A DNA stretch of 64,000 nucleotides from Gossypium raimondii (taxonomy: Eukaryota; Streptophyta; Magnoliopsida; Malvales; Malvaceae): contig NC_068576.1 in the NCBI RefSeq assembly GCF_025698545.1, forward strand, positions 52,486,390-52,550,389, given 5' to 3'. Positions 60,421 to 64,000 of this stretch are shown piece by piece. The position numbers and the translations under genes were made by a program. The stretch's first letter is position 1; each line of letters starts with the position of its first letter. The notes beneath the pieces were generated by a model. The model was given only the letters and a program-made list of their open reading frames with translations. It did not search any database and was not told the origin of the DNA.

Positions 60421-63400
60421 ATCTATTAATTGAATTATATTTAATTATTTCTTAATTTTTTCATAAATTTTGTAATGTTTCGTTCATAATACGATTACAA
60501 AATTAAAACATAATGATTTTAAAAACATGATAATTGATATTAGATTGAATTTGTTTAAAAATATTTTGAAATTATTTTAAAATATAAGTATTATAATATT
60601 ATATTGTGTGAAAATTCTATATATATATTTTAAATTTATTTTATTTATTAATTAGTGAATATCAATTGTTAATTAGATTTAAATATTGTGACCACTAAAA
60701 TTTTAAATGGTTTTAAAATTATAATTACTTACTATGTAAAATTGTAAATTAAATTATTAACACTTATTATTAACATGTAACTATCAGAGCACCATTAAAA
60801 ATATATTAAAAATGGAGGATTTTATGTTGCAATTTTCCTCCACAAATTTTTACTTTCCTGCTTTGCGTATGTCAAATTTTATAATCTAAACATATTAGAA
60901 ACTGAAGAACCTTATAATATATAATACTAGATTGCATAATTTTAAATATTTATTAAGATATATGAAATTATTTCTTCAAGGCATTTAAATAAATTTTGTA
61001 ATATTTGGCAAATAATACTAAAACATAATAATATAGATGTTTAATTTTATATTATTTTTATTTGATAACATAATGTTTATTAAAAGAAACATCATTTTAA
61101 TATATAAAAATAAAATTGGAGTAAAATTTAAAAGTCAAAAGCTTGTAAAACTTGAAAATAAATGAAAATTAAGATTTATTTATTATTTATATTAATCGTT
61201 TTTAAAAACAATTTAACTATTGTTATATTATTTTTAAAATAAGAGTTTAAAATTAAATAAATTCGAAATACCTTTAAATTTATTATAATATTAATTAAAA
61301 ATTATTTAATTTGTTTTATTATAGTTGACCATGTAATGAATATAAATTTACAAACAGTAGCAATTTGATTGTAATGCTATTGGAAAGGAAAAAAATTAAT
61401 TACTATAAATATGGATATCAATAATATTTTTTTAATATATTAATTACCAAGAAAGCAAGAATATTTTTTTTGAACATTAATTTTATTATAAGTTTTTATA
61501 ATATCTACTCTTTTTTGATACAATGACTAGAACCACCTATAGTCCCTCTCCAACCCTTAAATAAGAACTCACGCTCTCGGTTCAACGCACTCGAACTCAC
61601 GCTCTCTTATACCGAGAACAATACTTCCTAAAATCCGAAATCGACTTTACTCCCATAGACTCATACCTATTTCTCTCCAACATATTAAAATGAGAAGCAC
61701 TGCAATCTGACCTACGGAGCCCAATAAGGTGATTTCCAAATGGACCAAAATCGTTGTAAGCTAAAACCCAGACTAGTCTCAAAACCAGCCCAATATTATA
61801 GTCCAACCATATTGACTGATTGAAATTGGACGACAAATCCACTTACTATGGTACTGACTTTGGTATTTCTTTACTTCCAGAGAAATTTACCAACCATTGT
61901 TTGCCCGTATATGATAATATACCTTCCCTTTTATTGTTCTATTTCACACTCACTCAACTTAATTTTGATAATGCGAGCCGCCAATATTGTACAAAAGCTT
62001 CACATGTTTTGTCCTTCTCATTGCTGTAATTAACCCAATTCCACCACAATTACTAAAATACGCTTATTTTAATCTTTATACCTATTCCTATATATTTTAA
62101 TTAAAAGTTTTTCAATTTTTTTTCTGGATTTTTATGTAATTTTCAAGTGAGTCAGATTAAAGATCGGAAACAAAATGAAAACATAAAAGATTAATTTTCG
62201 GTTAAAATCGAAAAATTAATTCAATCGGTTTAGTCGATTTCGATTTAGATTCGTGCAGTTTTTCAGTTATGGGTTCGGTTTAGGTGGTTATTTCTATTGG
62301 TTATTAATTTTCAAATCAATCTATTCGAAAGAATCGACTTAATTTAATATATTTTTAATTATTTATAATATATAAAATAAATATATATTATTTAAGTTCA
62401 ATAACTAAAATAAATTAAGTTGATATTTAAGTTTTAATTTGATTGAATCAATTTTTATAAATTATAATCGAATTAACAAAAAAAAAAACTATTAAACCGA
62501 CCGAAAAACCCAAATGCTGTGTGATAATACGGCGAAGCTAAGAAACCGAGTGCTGTAGTAGTTTGAGATTGTCTAAAACGAAGGCAGCTCATAGTTTGGA
62601 GTTTAGACCGATTGGCGCCTTTGCAAGCCAAAGCACCACTCATTTTTACCTTGCCTCCCACAACACCATGCGCTTAATGCCACGTACTCGTATTAGAAAT
62701 TAGTCACGCTCTTCATGCGAGCCTGTAGTTCTATAAAGGATGGGGAAAAAATGGTAAATCAAAAGTTGGGTGCAAGATTGTGTACGGAATCGACCCGTAA
62801 TATATGACTATGACTAGTGTTACAACCAATCTAATACTTAAAACATTGTGTGCAAAATCATAGTTTGATGTTTTCTAATTTTATACATGATTTAATATTG
62901 GGTTATTTGAAAAAATTCAACCCACAAAATGGTATTCAAATCACAAATGATAACCTTAATTAATGCATTTGACATAGAAACTAGTAAGCATTAGATTAAA
63001 TTAAAGATATAGTTGGCTAATTTGGAGTCGATTGGGACCCCTCCCTTCAACATGGAAATACACCTGTATTCAACATTTGCACACTGCATTTTCAAGAAAA
63101 ATAAAGCTGCTTGTCAATCAGAGTTTTTTTACAACACTTCACGACGAAAGCAACATAAATTGTCTTCTGCATTTTTTTTAAAAAAATAAAGAAAAATGAA
63201 TCTGAAAATATAGTTTTCCAAAATTATGAAAATTTAACAACTTTTAAAATTAAAGTCTTCATAGTCATTAAAGGTGTACATGGGTCAAGTGGGGTAAAAG
63301 ACTAATTTCAAAATACTTTTAAGTTTAAATTCATTTTGGACCAATTCGCTCACTCAAAAATTAATTTTATTATTATTAAAAGCTTCATAAAATATTTTTA

Positions 63401-64000
63401 ATTGATATTTTATATATTTTTAAAATTAAATTCGGTCGAAGTGCAAAAATTTTTATTTAAACCTGATCTAATTTATCAGACCAAGTTGACTACCCAATTC
63501 TTAGACAGGTCTAATTGTTATTATTAAGAATATTTATAGACTAACGAAACCTAAGGAAGTCTTAAGCTATTCGTAATTGATCCAAAATAATACTAAAAAA
63601 ATCAAATCAAAATTTACCATTCACGAGCCACAATTCTTGAATATTTTAATACTGAAGTAACTATGGGCCGCGAATTTTCTAGCCTCGTAACACATGCGTT
63701 AACTTCTCATTTATAAAAGTGCTTGATATTGAATTTTTACTTTACCCAAAAAATATTCTATACAAACGAGATCGAGTTGAGCATATAAGTTGTGCAAATG
63801 AAGTTAATCAAGCAAATTTTGACAAAAAATTAATTAAATTCAAACCAGGATTCAAGTAATAAGCTTTCCACGTTCCAATTTGATTTGAGTGATTCATAAC
63901 CCTAAAAAAAACCTAAATGATCCTACACAAGAAGACAAGAATAAAAAACGCAATCAAGTAATCAATTAAATTAGACCTTATCAAGTGCTCCTCTTGATGG
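60421..64000. other. AT-rich intergenic DNA to the window end
   Basis: No gene supported. A base-balanced patch at 61,500-61,850 contains a direct repeat CTCACGCTCTC (about 61,569 and 61,594). At 62,150-62,510, TTTTCGGTTAAAATCGAA ... AAACCGACCGAAAAACCC looks like a decayed hAT-type CGGTT repeat. A further patch at 62,500-62,700 has a 62-codon - strand frame I do not recognise. 63,270-63,500 looks like another decayed MITE. All are too weak for separate gene calls. Confidence 0.45.

Overview
Plant nuclear DNA: AT-rich, with many short exons joined by GT/AG introns, unmistakable plant gene families (P3A proton ATPase, HD-ZIP II, DC1, DUF761) and dense LTR-retrotransposon and MITE content. The abundant CACACG-CC-CGTGTG style palindromic repeats and the LTR families ending in GGTGTTACA are ones I associate with cotton (Gossypium, Malvaceae). 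That assignment is an inference from pattern recognition, not a database result.

Layout. (1) 1-25.07 kb is a gene-free nest of Gypsy-type LTR sequences. Pairing 5-bp target-site duplications (TSDs) by eye resolves most of it. An old + strand solo LTR (1251-25066, TSD TTATT) was split by a - strand solo LTR of its own family (2767-5796, TSD CTGTG) and by a - strand block (5955-23715, TSD TGGAA). That block carries another - LTR (6751-10154) and a complete + strand element with two LTRs, primer-binding site and polypurine tract (12906-23022, TSD GATAA). The complete element in turn carries a hAT-like MITE in its 5' LTR (14012-14609) and a solo LTR in its interior (17748-20389, TSD TGTTA). No gag/pol reading frame survives. 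(2) 25.07-28.5 kb is AT-rich intergenic DNA. (3) 28.5-51.2 kb is a gene island: plasma-membrane H+-ATPase (AHA7-like, 19 coding exons), DeSI-like PPPDE peptidase, a frameshifted DC1-domain pseudogene, palmitoyl-protein thioesterase (12 exons), a single-exon DUF761 membrane protein, all on +, and an HD-ZIP class II transcription factor (HAT4/ATHB-2-like) on -. (4) 51.2-64 kb has no gene I can support. It holds several fold-back MITEs, SINE-like and other repeat debris, and a gene-less cluster of ACGT-core (G-box/ABRE-like) motifs at 58.2-59.4 kb.

The genes do not form a pathway. The ATPase energises the plasma membrane, the thioesterase and DeSI-like protein remove lipid or SUMO/ubiquitin-type modifications, and the HD-ZIP II factor is of the shade/auxin-responsive repressor type. 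The least expected signal is in the repeats. Several distinct LTR families each carry, at a comparable internal position, a tandem array of very short dyads whose stems are kept while loops vary, and in one array the stems appear to co-vary.
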